Source of the DNA: Burkholderia glumae LMG 2196 = ATCC 33617
GTDB taxonomy: Bacteria > Pseudomonadota > Gammaproteobacteria > Burkholderiales > Burkholderiaceae
Reading direction: 5' to 3'
NCBI RefSeq assembly: GCF_000960995.1
Contig: NZ_CP009434.1
Location: 558,001-622,000 of the forward strand
DNA length: 64,000 nt
Under the pieces are notes generated by a model that was given only the letters and a program-made list of their open reading frames with translations, had not been told where the DNA came from and made no database searches. Both the position numbers and the translations under genes were made by a program. This document shows, one piece after another, positions 1-8,881 of the stretch. The first letter of the stretch is position 1; every line of letters starts with the position of its first letter.

Positions 1-1906
1 GCGAGAGATCGGCCAGCCGGGTGAACGGGAAGCCGCTGTTGGCGAACGCGGCCAGATCGGGCAGCGCCATGTAGTGCGGGAAGTCCGACAGGTCGATGGT
101 CGAATCGGGCTCGATGGTGCCCGCCACGTTCGGCAGCAGCGCGCCGGAGCATTCGCCGGTGTTCGGGATGTCGTAGTAGTAGGTGAGCTCCAGCTGCGAA
201 TGCGGCGTGAGCAGCAGCGGCGGAATCCGCACGAGGTGGCGCGCGCTGCCGGTGTCGCCGGCCTGCACGCCGAAGCGGCCCAGAAAGCGCGCGATGCCCG
301 AGCGCGACGGATCGGCGGCCGGGATCGGCAGCGCCTGCACGAAGTGGCCGTTCACGCTGACGTTCAGCGACGAGCGGTCCGGCTTCGGCCGCACCGAGTA
401 GCGATAGCGCAGGTCGAGCGGCGCGCCCGGGGTGTTCCACATGAACAGATCGGGCGGCACGCGCAGCGTGATCGAGATCGGGGCGGCGTTGTAGCCCTGC
501 ACCGACAGCGCGCGCGGGTCGGCCAGCTCGCCCAGGTGGACCGGGCGGTTGGCGGGCAGCCAGTTCGGCGCGTCGTAGGGCGCGCGCGGCTTGAGCGTGA
601 CCAGCTGGTTGATGGTGGCGAGGCTGCCGTTCAGCGTGCTCTGGCCCAGCGCGAGCGCGCTGGCGGCGGTCTTCAGCTCGTCGCCGTTGCGGCCCAGCAC
701 CAGCAGCAGCGAGCCGCGCGCATTGCCGTCGCGCGGCACCACCGCGAGGGTCGGGCCGGTCACGGCCGGCAACGTCAGGCCGGCCAGCTGCGCGCCGGCC
801 TGCGCGAACACCACCGCGTTGCCCGTGAGCGGCAGGCTGCCCACCTGGGCCGGGAACAGCGCGCCGCGGTAGCCGGCCAGCGCGCCGAACCACGAGGTGA
901 GCGTGCCGGCCGCCTCCAGCGTGGCCGGGTCGGGCTTCTCGGCGAACACCACCGGCAGCTCGAGCCGGCGCACGTCGCGGCGGTCGAAGAACGGCGCGGG
1001 CAGCGTGCCGAGATCGGCCTTCGCCGGCAGCGACGCGTAGGTGAGGTCCAGCGAGCTGGCATTGCTGACGGTGGCCCACAGCGTGGTGTTCGCCGGGTCC
1101 TCGCAGCGCCGCGTGTAATGGCCGATCAGCTCGATGTTCAGGTGGTTGAATTCGGTGATGAAGCGCGGATCGAGCGGCACGTCGCGCGCCACCGTGGTGC
1201 CGGCCTGCGATTGCGGCACCGGCAGCGTGGCGGCCACCTCGCCGTTGATCAGCACCTTCAGCTGCGACAAGTCGGGCAGCAGCGCCGGCGAGTAGCTGTA
1301 GATCAGGTGCAGCGTGGCGGCGGTCACCACCTCGTCGTTGCGCACCGAGAACGGCACGCCGTTCTGGCCTTCGGTGCCGCGCAGCTGCAGCGGATCGAGC
1401 GCGCCGAGATCGGCGAAGCTCAGCGTCTGGCGGCGCCCGCCCGGCAGCAGCGTGCCCGGGTTGGCGGTGGTCGGCGGGCGCATGCCGAGCAGCTTCTGCT
1501 GCTCGGGCGGCAGCGGCGCCACGGCCAGCGCGACGGCCGGCTGCGAGCCGGCCTGCGCATCGAACCGGCGCGCGGCCGACGGCGCCGGCACGGCGCCGAC
1601 CGACCGCGCGCCGTCGCCCGACCGGGTCGCGGCCTGAGCGTCGCCGGCCTCGCCCGGCTGCGCGGCGCCGGCGGCCAGCGCCGCGAACGGCGTCATGGCG
1701 AACTGCAGCGCGAGGCCGCAGACGAGCGCGCGCGCCGCGCGCGGCAGGCCCGCCGCGCGCGCGGCGGCGGCCGGCCGTCCGGCGCGCGGCGTGTCCCGCT
1801 TCGTGGCCGGCCGCGCGCCCGGCATGTGGCGGCCGGTCTCGTCGCCGGCGTGGTCCGCATCGCCCTTGCCTTGGCAGGGAGTTGACAGGGTGCTTCCTTG
1901 GTTCAT
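1..1906 (-). CDS. bcsB: Cellulose synthase regulatory subunit BcsB (3' end outside the window)
   Basis: Periplasmic, inner-membrane-anchored partner of BcsA that guides the nascent glucan. Translating the complement from an ATG at 1906 gives an uninterrupted frame of about 635 codons to the window edge, beginning MNQGSTLSTPCQG. A long basic, Ala/Arg-rich leader with a hydrophobic stretch (roughly residues 57-78) looks like a signal or anchor. Family-typical segments follow: TLSFADLGALDPLQLRG, NHLNIELIGHYTRRCEDP and a CBM-like region containing YYDIPNTGECSGALLPN. It starts 25 nt after the bcsA stop in the same direction, so it is co-transcribed. BcsB proteins are usually about 750-800 residues, so the C-terminal membrane anchor lies beyond position 1. 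There is no sign of disruption. Confidence 0.9.
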   Translation of the reverse strand, partial: MNQGSTLSTPCQGKGDADHAGDETGRHMPGARPATKRDTPRAGRPAAAARAAGLPRAARALVCGLALQFAMTPFAALAAGAAQPGEAGDAQAATRSGDGARSVGAVPAPSAARRFDAQAGSQPAVALAVAPLPPEQQKLLGMRPPTTANPGTLLPGGRRQTLSFADLGALDPLQLRGTEGQNGVPFSVRNDEVVTAATLHLIYSYSPALLPDLSQLKVLINGEVAATLPVPQSQAGTTVARDVPLDPRFITEFNHLNIELIGHYTRRCEDPANTTLWATVSNASSLDLTYASLPAKADLGTLPAPFFDRRDVRRLELPVVFAEKPDPATLEAAGTLTSWFGALAGYRGALFPAQVGSLPLTGNAVVFAQAGAQLAGLTLPAVTGPTLAVVPRDGNARGSLLLVLGRNGDELKTAASALALGQSTLNGSLATINQLVTLKPRAPYDAPNWLPANRPVHLGELADPRALSVQGYNAAPISITLRVPPDLFMWNTPGAPLDLRYRYSVRPKPDRSSLNVSVNGHFVQALPIPAADPSRSGIARFLGRFGVQAGDTGSARHLVRIPPLLLTPHSQLELTYYYDIPNTGECSGALLPNVAGTIEPDSTIDLSDFPHYMALPDLAAFANSGFPFTRLADLS

Positions 1907-1931
1907 CTGCCGTCGCTGTCCGTGGTGCGGT

Positions 1932-4136
1932 CTACCGGCCCGCGCGCTTGCCCCAGGCGCGCGCGTCGGCATACAGGTGTTCGAAGAGATTGAAGATCCC
2001 GCGGGCACCGGCCGACAGCACGGTGCCGAGCGCGCGCAGCGGCGCATCGGGCTTGCGGCCCTCGGCCCAGCCGGTCCAGGCGTCGGCGCGCGCGAAGGTC
2101 GTTTTCACGAAATTGAATTCCTGGTCCTTCGTCATCTCGACGAACTGCAGGCCGGCGCGGCCCGGCGTGGAGGAGGCGACCACCGCGCGGAACGCATATT
2201 CCTCGTCGCCGCGGAACAGCGAAACGGTGATCCGCTCGTGCAGCGGCACCGAAATCTTCTGCGGCAGCGCCACGCCCACGCCGCCTTCCGAGTAGTCGAT
2301 GGTCTCGCAGGCGAGGGTGCGCCCGGTGCCGAAGCGCAGCATCACGGGCATCGTCATTGCCACCCGAGGCACGGCGCGCACCTGCTTCTGCTCGGTGGCC
2401 GCGGCCACGCTCGCGCCGAGGATCAGCATGTTGTAGGCGGTCCAGCCGATATTGAGAACGAGCGTGTAGACCTCGCTCTTGACCGCCCAGTGCGTGTGGA
2501 TGTGCCAGACCCCGATCACGAAGCCGAGCAGGTTCAGCACCAGCAGGATCAGGTACGGGCGCGACACCGCCCAGTCGAAGTACTTCTGCTCGATCATGCC
2601 ACCCTTGGCCGTCACGTTGAACTTGCCGAGCTTCGGGTTGATCAGCGCGAGCAGCGTGGGCGGGGTGATGTACGAGGCGAGCACCGACTCGTACACCTCG
2701 GCCCAGAACGAGTGGCGGAACTGGCGCTGCATGCGCGAGTTGGTGGCGTTGGCATGCAGCATGTGCGGCAGCGCGAACAGGGCGATCGTCACCGCCGAGG
2801 CCTGGATCACCTGCGCGCCGAAGAACAGGAACGACAGCGGCGCGGTCAGGAACACCAGGCGCGGGATGCCGTAGAAGAAATGCAGCATCCCGTTCAGGTA
2901 GCAGAGGCGCTGGGCGATGGTGAGGCCGCGGCCCACCAGCGGGTTGTCGATCCGGAAGATCTGCGTCATGCCGCGCGCCCAGCGGATGCGCTGGCCGATG
3001 TGGCCCGACAGGCTCTCGGTGGCGAGGCCGGCGGCCTGCGGGATCGCCAGATAGGCGGTGGTGTAGCCGAGCCGGTGCAGCTTGAGCGAGGTGTGGGCGT
3101 CCTCGGTCACGGTCTCCACCGCGATGCCGCCGATCTCCTCCACCATCGAGCGGCGCAGCACCGCGCACGAGCCGCAGAAGAACGCCGCGTTCCAGAGATC
3201 GTTGCCGTCCTGCACCAGCCCGTAGAACAGCTCGTTCTCGTTGGGCACCTTGCGGAACGTGCCGAGGTTGCGCTCGAACGGGTCGGCCGAGAAGAAGTGA
3301 TGCGGGGTCTGCAGCAGCGACAGCTGCCGGTCGCGCAGGAACCAGCCGAGCGTGAGCTGCAGGAACGAGCGGGTCGGGATGTGATCGCAATCGAACACCG
3401 CGAAGAACTCGCCATGCGTGATCTTGAGCGCCTCGTTGATGTTGCCGGCCTTGGCATAGCGGTTGTGGGCGCGGATCGTCCAGTTCACGCCCACTTCCTC
3501 GCAGAACGCCTTGAAATCGGCGCGCCGGCCGTCGTCGAGCACGTGGATGGTCAGCTTGTCGGGCGGATAGTCGAGCGCGAGCGCCGCGTAGACGGTCGGC
3601 TTCACCACCGACAGCGGCTCGTTGTAGGTGGGGATGAACACGTCCACGGTGGGCCAGTCGGCGCGCGAGGCCGGCATCGGGACCGGCTTGCGCTTGAGCG
3701 GCCAGGCGGTCTGGAAGTAGCCGAGCAGCAGGATCAGCGCGGCGTAGATCTCGGCGGCCACCAGCAGCACGCCCCAGATCATGTCGAGCGGGCGCGACCA
3801 GTAGGTGGTGTCGCTCAGGCGCCAGACCATGTAGCGGCCGGTGGTGATCACCGACAGCATGATCATCACGAGCGTGACGTAGTGCCCCTCGATGCGGCGG
3901 AACAGCAGGGCCGCCACGAAGCAGCAGGTGGCGAACGCGAGCTGCTGGAGGTTGGTGAGCGGCACGGTCCAGACGAAGAACAGCGTGACGGCGGCCAGCA
4001 GCGCGAGCGGCAGGACGATCGGCAGGCGCCCCCAGAACGGCGCGTCGACGAAACGCTGCAGGCGCGTGGCGGCCGCGGCGTCGCCCTGCTGCACCGGCCC
4101 GGCCTGGCCGTCGCGCGGCGCGCGGGCGGCCTTCAT
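1932..4136 (-). CDS. bcsA: Cellulose synthase catalytic subunit BcsA (UDP-forming)
   Basis: Processive inner-membrane GT2 glycosyltransferase that polymerises UDP-glucose into beta-1,4-glucan and is activated by c-di-GMP. The 734 residues hold N-terminal membrane helices, the GT2 core with VFIPTYNEP, VLDDGRR, FDCDH (DxD), VTEDAHTSLKL (TED) and GQRIRWARGM (QxxRW), further helices, and a C-terminal PilZ domain with QVRAVPR (RxxxR) and DYSEGGVG (DxSxxG). All catalytic and c-di-GMP-binding motifs are present, so it should be active. The ATG at 4136 overlaps the bcsQ stop by 4 nt, implying translational coupling. The length is shorter than the ~850 residues of enterobacterial BcsA, as is usual for forms with a reduced N-terminus. 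Confidence 0.97.
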   Translation of the reverse strand: MKAARAPRDGQAGPVQQGDAAAATRLQRFVDAPFWGRLPIVLPLALLAAVTLFFVWTVPLTNLQQLAFATCCFVAALLFRRIEGHYVTLVMIMLSVITTGRYMVWRLSDTTYWSRPLDMIWGVLLVAAEIYAALILLLGYFQTAWPLKRKPVPMPASRADWPTVDVFIPTYNEPLSVVKPTVYAALALDYPPDKLTIHVLDDGRRADFKAFCEEVGVNWTIRAHNRYAKAGNINEALKITHGEFFAVFDCDHIPTRSFLQLTLGWFLRDRQLSLLQTPHHFFSADPFERNLGTFRKVPNENELFYGLVQDGNDLWNAAFFCGSCAVLRRSMVEEIGGIAVETVTEDAHTSLKLHRLGYTTAYLAIPQAAGLATESLSGHIGQRIRWARGMTQIFRIDNPLVGRGLTIAQRLCYLNGMLHFFYGIPRLVFLTAPLSFLFFGAQVIQASAVTIALFALPHMLHANATNSRMQRQFRHSFWAEVYESVLASYITPPTLLALINPKLGKFNVTAKGGMIEQKYFDWAVSRPYLILLVLNLLGFVIGVWHIHTHWAVKSEVYTLVLNIGWTAYNMLILGASVAAATEQKQVRAVPRVAMTMPVMLRFGTGRTLACETIDYSEGGVGVALPQKISVPLHERITVSLFRGDEEYAFRAVVASSTPGRAGLQFVEMTKDQEFNFVKTTFARADAWTGWAEGRKPDAPLRALGTVLSAGARGIFNLFEHLYADARAWGKRAGR

Positions 4137-4924
4137 GCCGCGCTCCCGCGCGCCGCCGGCCGCCGCGCCTCGAGCGTGTCGAGCAGCCAGGCGGCGCAGG
4201 CGCGCAGATCGGCCGAGACCTGGCTGAGCGGATCGTAGTTGACGATGGTGGTGTTGCAGGCGAGCGATTCGCTCACGCCGTCGTCGTCGTGGATCACGCC
4301 GGGGAACATGTGGCTGCCGAGCATCTCGCGCAGCACGCGCAGCACGTCCTTGTTCAGCTGGCGCGACTGGTCGATCTGGTTCACCACGTAGCCCTCGCCG
4401 ACGAATTCGGGGCGCGGCGCCGCATAGGCGTCGATCATCCGCTGCATCTGCGGGATCGCCGCATACGACGCGGCATCGGCCAGCACCACGTTGACCGCGA
4501 AATGCGCGGCCGACAGGGCCGCGCGCGTATAGGCCGAGGAGCCGGGCGGGGTGTCGATGATGACGATGTCGTCCTCGCCGAGGTGCAGCTCGCCAATGCC
4601 GCGCGCGAGCCAGGTGGGATCTTGGTCGAGGCGGCGCTCGAACAGGTGCTGCTCCGCCTCGACGAGCGCGCCGAACGCGAGCACCGTGACGCCGTCGCTG
4701 CCGTCCACGATCGCGCTCTGCCAGAGCGCGCCGGCCAGGGCGGCGCGCGACAGGCCGTCGACGCTGTCGAGCGGCACGCCGAAATACAGGCGCAGCGAGT
4801 TCTGCGGATCGAGATCGATGGCGACCACGTGGCGGCCCTGCGCGGCCAGCACCGAGGCGAGGTTCGCGGCGATCGTGGTCTTGCCGACGCCGCCCTTGGC
4901 CGATACGACGCTGACGACCTTCAT
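4133..4924 (-). CDS. bcsQ: Cellulose biosynthesis ATPase BcsQ (MinD/ParA family)
   Basis: ParA/MinD-type P-loop ATPase that helps localise the cellulose synthase at the cell pole and is needed for cellulose secretion in characterised systems. The 263-residue protein begins MKVVSVVSAKGGVGKTT, a deviant Walker A carrying both lysines, followed by VVAIDLDPQNSLRL (A'/switch) and IVIIDTPPGSSAYTR (Walker B region). The start at 4924 is chosen because the nucleotide fold begins at residue 2; an in-frame upstream extension exists but overlaps the upstream gene and is low-complexity. The start overlaps the bcsP stop by 4 nt and the stop overlaps the bcsA start by 4 nt. Confidence 0.93.
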   Translation of the reverse strand: MKVVSVVSAKGGVGKTTIAANLASVLAAQGRHVVAIDLDPQNSLRLYFGVPLDSVDGLSRAALAGALWQSAIVDGSDGVTVLAFGALVEAEQHLFERRLDQDPTWLARGIGELHLGEDDIVIIDTPPGSSAYTRAALSAAHFAVNVVLADAASYAAIPQMQRMIDAYAAPRPEFVGEGYVVNQIDQSRQLNKDVLRVLREMLGSHMFPGVIHDDDGVSESLACNTTIVNYDPLSQVSADLRACAAWLLDTLEARRPAARGSAA

Positions 4925-5811
4925 GACCGGCCCGCCCCGCCCAGGAACCACGGACGGCGCGCGGCCGCCTTCGGGGCCGCGGCCGGCGGCATCACGGCGA
5001 TCTGCGGCGAGGGCGCCGTGCCGCCGCGGCGCAGCCGCGAGAACAGCGCATCGAGGCGCTCCGCGTCGTGCGCGGGGGCGGCCGGCGCGCCGGCCAGCTT
5101 CTTCAGCGAGGGCGCGCATGACGGCGCGGCGGCCGGAGCCGCGCCGAGCGGCGCCGGGAAGATCTCCGTCGAGGCGGCGCGCGCGCGGCCCGGCGAGGCC
5201 AGGCGCGCGAACATCGCCGCCGCGTCGGCGGCGGGCGCGATCGGCTGCCCTGCCTCGGGCGCCGCCGCGGCGCCGGCCGCCGGCAGGGCGGTCACGCGCA
5301 CGGGCCGCACGAGGCGCGGTGCGATCGCAGGCAGCGGCGTCGCCGCCGGCGCGGGTGCGGTGGCCAGTTCGGTGCCGGCGGCCGGTGCCGGCGTCGCCGC
5401 CAGGGCGGGCGCCGGGCCTGCCGCCGGCTCGGCGGGCGGCGGCGTGAAGCGGTAGGTCGAGCCTTCCGGGCCGGCGGGCGGCGGCGCCTTGACGATCACC
5501 GGCGGCACGTCGCGGCGCGGCGAGCGCGTGAAGAGCGGCGCGGTGCTGCGCAGCACCGCATGGGTGCGGTTGCGCGAGGCGCCCTGGCCGCGCGTGCCGG
5601 CGGCGGCGGCCGGGTGGTCCGCGTCGGCCTCGGCGGCCGGCGCCGGCGAACCCGCGGCGGACACCTCGGTCTGGCGCGGATCGATCATGCCGAGCAGCGG
5701 CCACCGCCGGCGGGCGTCGAGCGCCTCGTTTTCCATGCGGATTTCCTGGTAGCTGCTGGCATCTCCTCCGAACCGATCGAAGAGTGCTTTGACATCGCGG
5801 GAATTTTTCAT
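4921..5811 (-). CDS. bcsP: BcsP-like cellulose accessory protein with BcsR-like N-terminus
   Basis: A 296-residue low-complexity protein rich in Ala and Pro between bcsD and bcsQ. Its first ~30 residues (MKNSRDVKALFDRFGGDASS, then YQEI) resemble BcsR, the short regulator that pairs with BcsQ in enterobacteria. The centre (about 45-230) is Pro/Ala-rich with no fold visible. The tail holds an amphipathic RLDALFSRLRRG segment, echoing the LFDRFGG motif at the N-terminus. BcsP proteins of beta-proteobacteria have this layout, and the position in the operon agrees. The role is probably assembly or polar positioning together with BcsQ (inference). The symbol is assigned from position and composition rather than a strong fold match. 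Confidence 0.75.
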   Translation of the reverse strand: MKNSRDVKALFDRFGGDASSYQEIRMENEALDARRRWPLLGMIDPRQTEVSAAGSPAPAAEADADHPAAAAGTRGQGASRNRTHAVLRSTAPLFTRSPRRDVPPVIVKAPPPAGPEGSTYRFTPPPAEPAAGPAPALAATPAPAAGTELATAPAPAATPLPAIAPRLVRPVRVTALPAAGAAAAPEAGQPIAPAADAAAMFARLASPGRARAASTEIFPAPLGAAPAAAPSCAPSLKKLAGAPAAPAHDAERLDALFSRLRRGGTAPSPQIAVMPPAAAPKAAARRPWFLGGAGRS

Positions 5812-5876
5812 ACGTTTTAGAGATAGTCGCTAGGGCCGATTGCTTCCGGCCGCGTCGAATAGGGGGGCATTGCGCG

Positions 5877-6347
5877 TCAGGCGGTTTCGGGCGACAGGCG
5901 GAATTCGACGGCGAAGCCGTGCTGCTCGGTGCCGGCTTGTACCACGCTCAGTGACGTCGCGCCCATCGCGTCGAGCCAGACCTGGTAGCTGCCCTGCAGG
6001 AACGCCGGCATCCAGGCCAGCCCGCCGCTGCCGAACGCCGACATCGGCGCGCCGCAGTGGACGATGCGCAGATGGTCGCCTTCGTCGGACAGCTCGACGT
6101 AGCCCCAGCGCGCGGACGCCCAGTGCGCGTTCAGTGCCGCCGCCAGCTCCGTCGTGGATTCGCAGGGCGGCAGCGGCTGCTCGCCGGCGTAACGGCATCC
6201 GATGCGAAACATCAGCTGGCGCAGCTCGTCGGGGCTGAGCTGGGATTCGAACTCCCGGGCCAGCGCGAGCAGGAAGCCCCGCCATTGGGACGAGATATTC
6301 TGGTCGAGCAGGAAATCAACGGCGGTCGGCATGGAGGGCTGGCTCAC
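5877..6347 (-). CDS. bcsD: Cellulose synthase subunit BcsD
   Basis: A 156-residue homologue of BcsD (AxCesD), the octameric periplasmic/envelope cylinder through which glucan chains pass in type I cellulose operons; it promotes ordered export. No signal peptide is visible, as in other BcsD proteins. Recognisable segments include SSQWRGFLLALAREFESQL, LMFRIGCRYAGEQPLP and WGYVELSDEGDHLRIVHCGAP. It is the first gene of the operon, 65 nt upstream of bcsP. An ATG at 6347 is preceded by a 5' leader of about 65 nt if the promoter at 6420-6448 is used. Confidence 0.9.
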   Translation of the reverse strand: MSQPSMPTAVDFLLDQNISSQWRGFLLALAREFESQLSPDELRQLMFRIGCRYAGEQPLPPCESTTELAAALNAHWASARWGYVELSDEGDHLRIVHCGAPMSAFGSGGLAWMPAFLQGSYQVWLDAMGATSLSVVQAGTEQHGFAVEFRLSPETA

Positions 6348-6419
6348 TCGATCAATCTGAAGAAATCCGGGCGTCAGGGTCCGGTTCGAAAACTTGCACG
6401 CCTCAATGGCGAGCTTTTA

Positions 6420-6448
6420 ATTATGACGTCCAATAAATCCATTAGCAA
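6420..6448 (-). promoter_or_regulatory. Putative sigma70 promoter of the bcs operon
   Basis: On the minus strand a -35 box TTGCTA (6448-6443) and a -10 box CATAAT (6425-6420; 5 of 6 to consensus) are separated by exactly 17 nt. They lie in an AT-rich pocket (about 6400-6500) that contrasts with the GC-rich genes and point at bcsD. Transcription would begin near 6413. Sequence prediction only. Confidence 0.5.
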
Positions 6449-7175
6449 ACTTCATCGGATGAATTTACCGGATTCCAGTTATTAAATCGGTAATTATTTC
6501 TCATAACGCCGTTTGTGTCGTTTCCCATGACAAGACGCTTACGATACTCGACCGATCGTTCATACGTTTTCGCGCATCTAACCAAGCCCTAATTTCTGCT
6601 GCCGAGGGTCCGACTCGCGGCGGCACCTCGCCCAGTGTCGCTTATCCTGACGCAAGCATCGAGTCAGTTTGTTACATAAGTGGAAAATCTTTAAATATCG
6701 CGCAAAACCCGCGCCGGGCGCGAGGATATCGCGGGTCGCACGCGATATTTTCCCTCCTCGGACGCCCGCGCCGGCATCCATTCGAGCGGCCGTGGCGGCC
6801 GAGCCCCTGAGCGGCCGGGGCCAATTCAAATCCATTCGAAGCCGACCCGCAGCCGATTCCAATCGAATGCGCCCCCGATATAAAGGCCGATGACGAGCGC
6901 AATCGCGCCTGCATCGGCACGACGAGGCGCAGGCGCGTCGCCTGCCGCCGGGTTCGCCTTGGCTCGTGCGCCGGTTTTATTTTTTCGCATCGACGCGCTG
7001 CGCGCTGCCGCCGACAATCCGCTCCGGTACGACATCTGCCGTGCCGCTGGCGGCGCCGGCCGGCACTGCCGGCCGGTCGCGGCGGTATCGTCACCCACAG
7101 CGTCGCGCGCCGTGCGCGACGCAGGCCGCCCCGCCGCCCCGGCAGGGCGCTCACCACCGACCAGGAGAATCACCG
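6449..7175. other. Gene-free interval between divergent bcs operon and DUF969 gene
   Basis: About 730 bp with no convincing coding sequence on either strand; the reading frames present are Arg/Ala/Gly-rich shadows without family resemblance. The left part (to about 6560) is AT-rich. The sequence CCAGGAGAAT at 7161-7170 serves as ribosome-binding site for the gene at 7176. It presumably carries the promoter for that gene, but no clear -35/-10 pair is visible. Confidence 0.5.
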
Positions 7176-7934
7176 ATGTCGTCCGCAGTCAATCTGACTC
7201 CGCTGATCGGCGTAGCGCTGATCGCCGCCGGTTTCGCGCTGCGCTTCCATCCGATGCTGATCGTCACGCTCGCGGCGATCGCCACCGGCCTGGCCGCGCA
7301 CTTTTCGCCCGGGCAGCTGCTGGCCGTGATCGGCACCGGCTTCCTGAAGACGCGCACCATCCCGCTCATCATCCTGCTGCCGCTCGCGGTGATCGGCCTG
7401 CTGGAGCGGCACGGGCTGCGCGAGCGCGCGCAGGCCTGGATCGGCGGCATCCGCGCGGCCACGCCGGGCCGGCTGCTGCTGGCCTACCTGCTGGCGCGCG
7501 AGCTGACCGCCGCGCTCGGGCTGACCGGCCTGGGCGGCCATCCGCAGATGGTCCGCCCGCTGGTCGCGCCGATGGCCGAGGGCGCTGCGCAGACGCGCTT
7601 CGGCCCGCTCGGCGACGCGGTGCGCCAGCGGCTGCGCGCGTTCGCGGCCTCGGCCGACAACGTCGGGCTGTTCTTCGGCGAGGACGTGTTCGTGGCGTTC
7701 GGCGCGATCGTGCTGATGGTCACCTTCCTGCGCGAGGCCGGCATCGCCGTCGAGCCGATGCAGGTCGCGCTGTATGGCCTGCCCACCGCGCTGGCGGCGT
7801 TCCTGGTCCACGGCTTGCGGCTCTGGCGGCTCGACGGCTGGCTCGCGCGGCAGGCCGCGTCCGGGCCGGCGGCCGCGGCGCCTGGGTCCGCTTCCGGGCC
7901 CGAGGCGGGCCAGGCCCGGGGAGACCGGGCATGA
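7176..7934 (+). CDS. DUF969 family membrane protein (putative 5-oxoproline transporter subunit)
   Basis: A 252-residue polytopic membrane protein with the DUF969 pattern: hydrophobic helices at the N-terminus (LIGVALIAAGFALRFHPMLI), TIPLIILLPLAVIGLLERHG, LLLAYLLARELTAALGL and a conserved loop SADNVGLFFGEDVFVAFGAI. In many bacteria DUF969 and DUF979 proteins are encoded as a pair next to pyrrolidone-carboxylate peptidase or 5-oxoproline genes and are regarded as a two-subunit 5-oxoproline transporter; no such peptidase gene follows here. The start is fixed by AGGAG 8 nt upstream. The last codons overlap the DUF979 ATG by 4 nt. The C-terminal tail is Ala/Gly-rich and cytosolic-looking. Confidence 0.8.
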   Translation: MSSAVNLTPLIGVALIAAGFALRFHPMLIVTLAAIATGLAAHFSPGQLLAVIGTGFLKTRTIPLIILLPLAVIGLLERHGLRERAQAWIGGIRAATPGRLLLAYLLARELTAALGLTGLGGHPQMVRPLVAPMAEGAAQTRFGPLGDAVRQRLRAFAASADNVGLFFGEDVFVAFGAIVLMVTFLREAGIAVEPMQVALYGLPTALAAFLVHGLRLWRLDGWLARQAASGPAAAAPGSASGPEAGQARGDRA

Positions 7935-8881
7935 CGGTCTCGCTGACGCTGTTCTTCTGGCTGCTCGGGCTGCTGCTCGTGACGATCGGCGCGATCATCG
8001 CGGCCGACCGCCGGCATCCGAAGCGCTTCCTGGCCGGCGGCTTCTGGACCGTGTACGGCATCGTGTTCCTGGCCGGCGATCACCTGCCGCCCGCGCTGGT
8101 CGGCGCGCTGGTGGTGGCGATGGCGCTGGTGGCCGGGTTCGGCGGGGTGGCGGGCGCCCGGCCCGACGTGCCGGCCGAGCCGGTGCGCCGCGCCGGCGCC
8201 GCGCGCCTCGGCAACCGCCTGTTCCTGCCCGCGCTGACGATCCCGTTCGTCACCGTGGCCGGCACGCTGCTCGCGCCGCATCTGCGGTTCGGCGGCGCGG
8301 CGCTGCTCGACCCGCACAACGTCACGCTGGTGGCGTTCGGCATCGGATGCGTGAGCGCGTTCGGCTTGGCCTGCCGGATCACGCGCGACTCGGCACGGCA
8401 GGGCGTGCGCGAGGCGCGGCGGCTGGTGGACGCGCTGTCGTGGGCGGTGGTGCTGCCGCAGATGCTCGGCATGCTCGGCCTGGTGTTCGCCGACGCCGGC
8501 GTGGGCAAGGCGGTGGCGCATCTCGCCACCGCCTACGTGAGCCTCGACCTGCGCATCGTGGCGGTGGCCGTCTACTGCATCGGCATGGCGCTCTTCACGG
8601 TGATCATGGGCAACGGCTTCGCGGCGTTCCCGGTGATGACGGGCGGCATCGGCGTGCCGGTGCTGGTCGGGGTGTTCCATGCCAATCCCGCGCCGATGGT
8701 GGCGATCGGCATGTTCTCGGGCTATTGCGGCACGCTGCTCACGCCGATGGCGGCCAACTACAACATCGTGCCCGCCGCGCTGCTCGAATTATCAGACAAA
8801 TACGGCGTGATCCGCGCCCAGGCGCCCACCGCGCTCGTCATGCTGGCCGTCAACATCGTCCTGTTGAATACCCTGATGTAG
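7931..8881 (+). CDS. DUF979 family membrane protein (partner of DUF969)
   Basis: A 316-residue polytopic membrane protein, about ten hydrophobic segments, matching DUF979: FWLLGLLLVTIGAIIAADRR, GGFWTVYGIVFLAGDHLPP, LPALTIPFVTVAGTLLAP, and a conserved C-terminal half with VIMGNGFAAFPVMTGGIG and FSGYCGTLLTPMAANYNIVP. Its ATG overlaps the DUF969 stop, so the two are translationally coupled and probably form one complex. Substrate (5-oxoproline) is inferred from family genomic context elsewhere. Stops at 8881; the following ~360 bp carry no gene. Confidence 0.82.
   Translation: MTVSLTLFFWLLGLLLVTIGAIIAADRRHPKRFLAGGFWTVYGIVFLAGDHLPPALVGALVVAMALVAGFGGVAGARPDVPAEPVRRAGAARLGNRLFLPALTIPFVTVAGTLLAPHLRFGGAALLDPHNVTLVAFGIGCVSAFGLACRITRDSARQGVREARRLVDALSWAVVLPQMLGMLGLVFADAGVGKAVAHLATAYVSLDLRIVAVAVYCIGMALFTVIMGNGFAAFPVMTGGIGVPVLVGVFHANPAPMVAIGMFSGYCGTLLTPMAANYNIVPAALLELSDKYGVIRAQAPTALVMLAVNIVLLNTLM

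Noticed and set aside
74..1885. 603-codon open frame on the plus strand
   Set aside because: It is antisense to bcsB, Arg/Gln/Ala-rich with no family resemblance, and results from the high-GC codon usage of the real minus-strand gene.
1695..4238. 847-codon open frame on the plus strand
   Set aside because: Antisense to the complete bcsA, which carries all catalytic motifs; the frame encodes low-complexity Arg/His/Glu-rich sequence.
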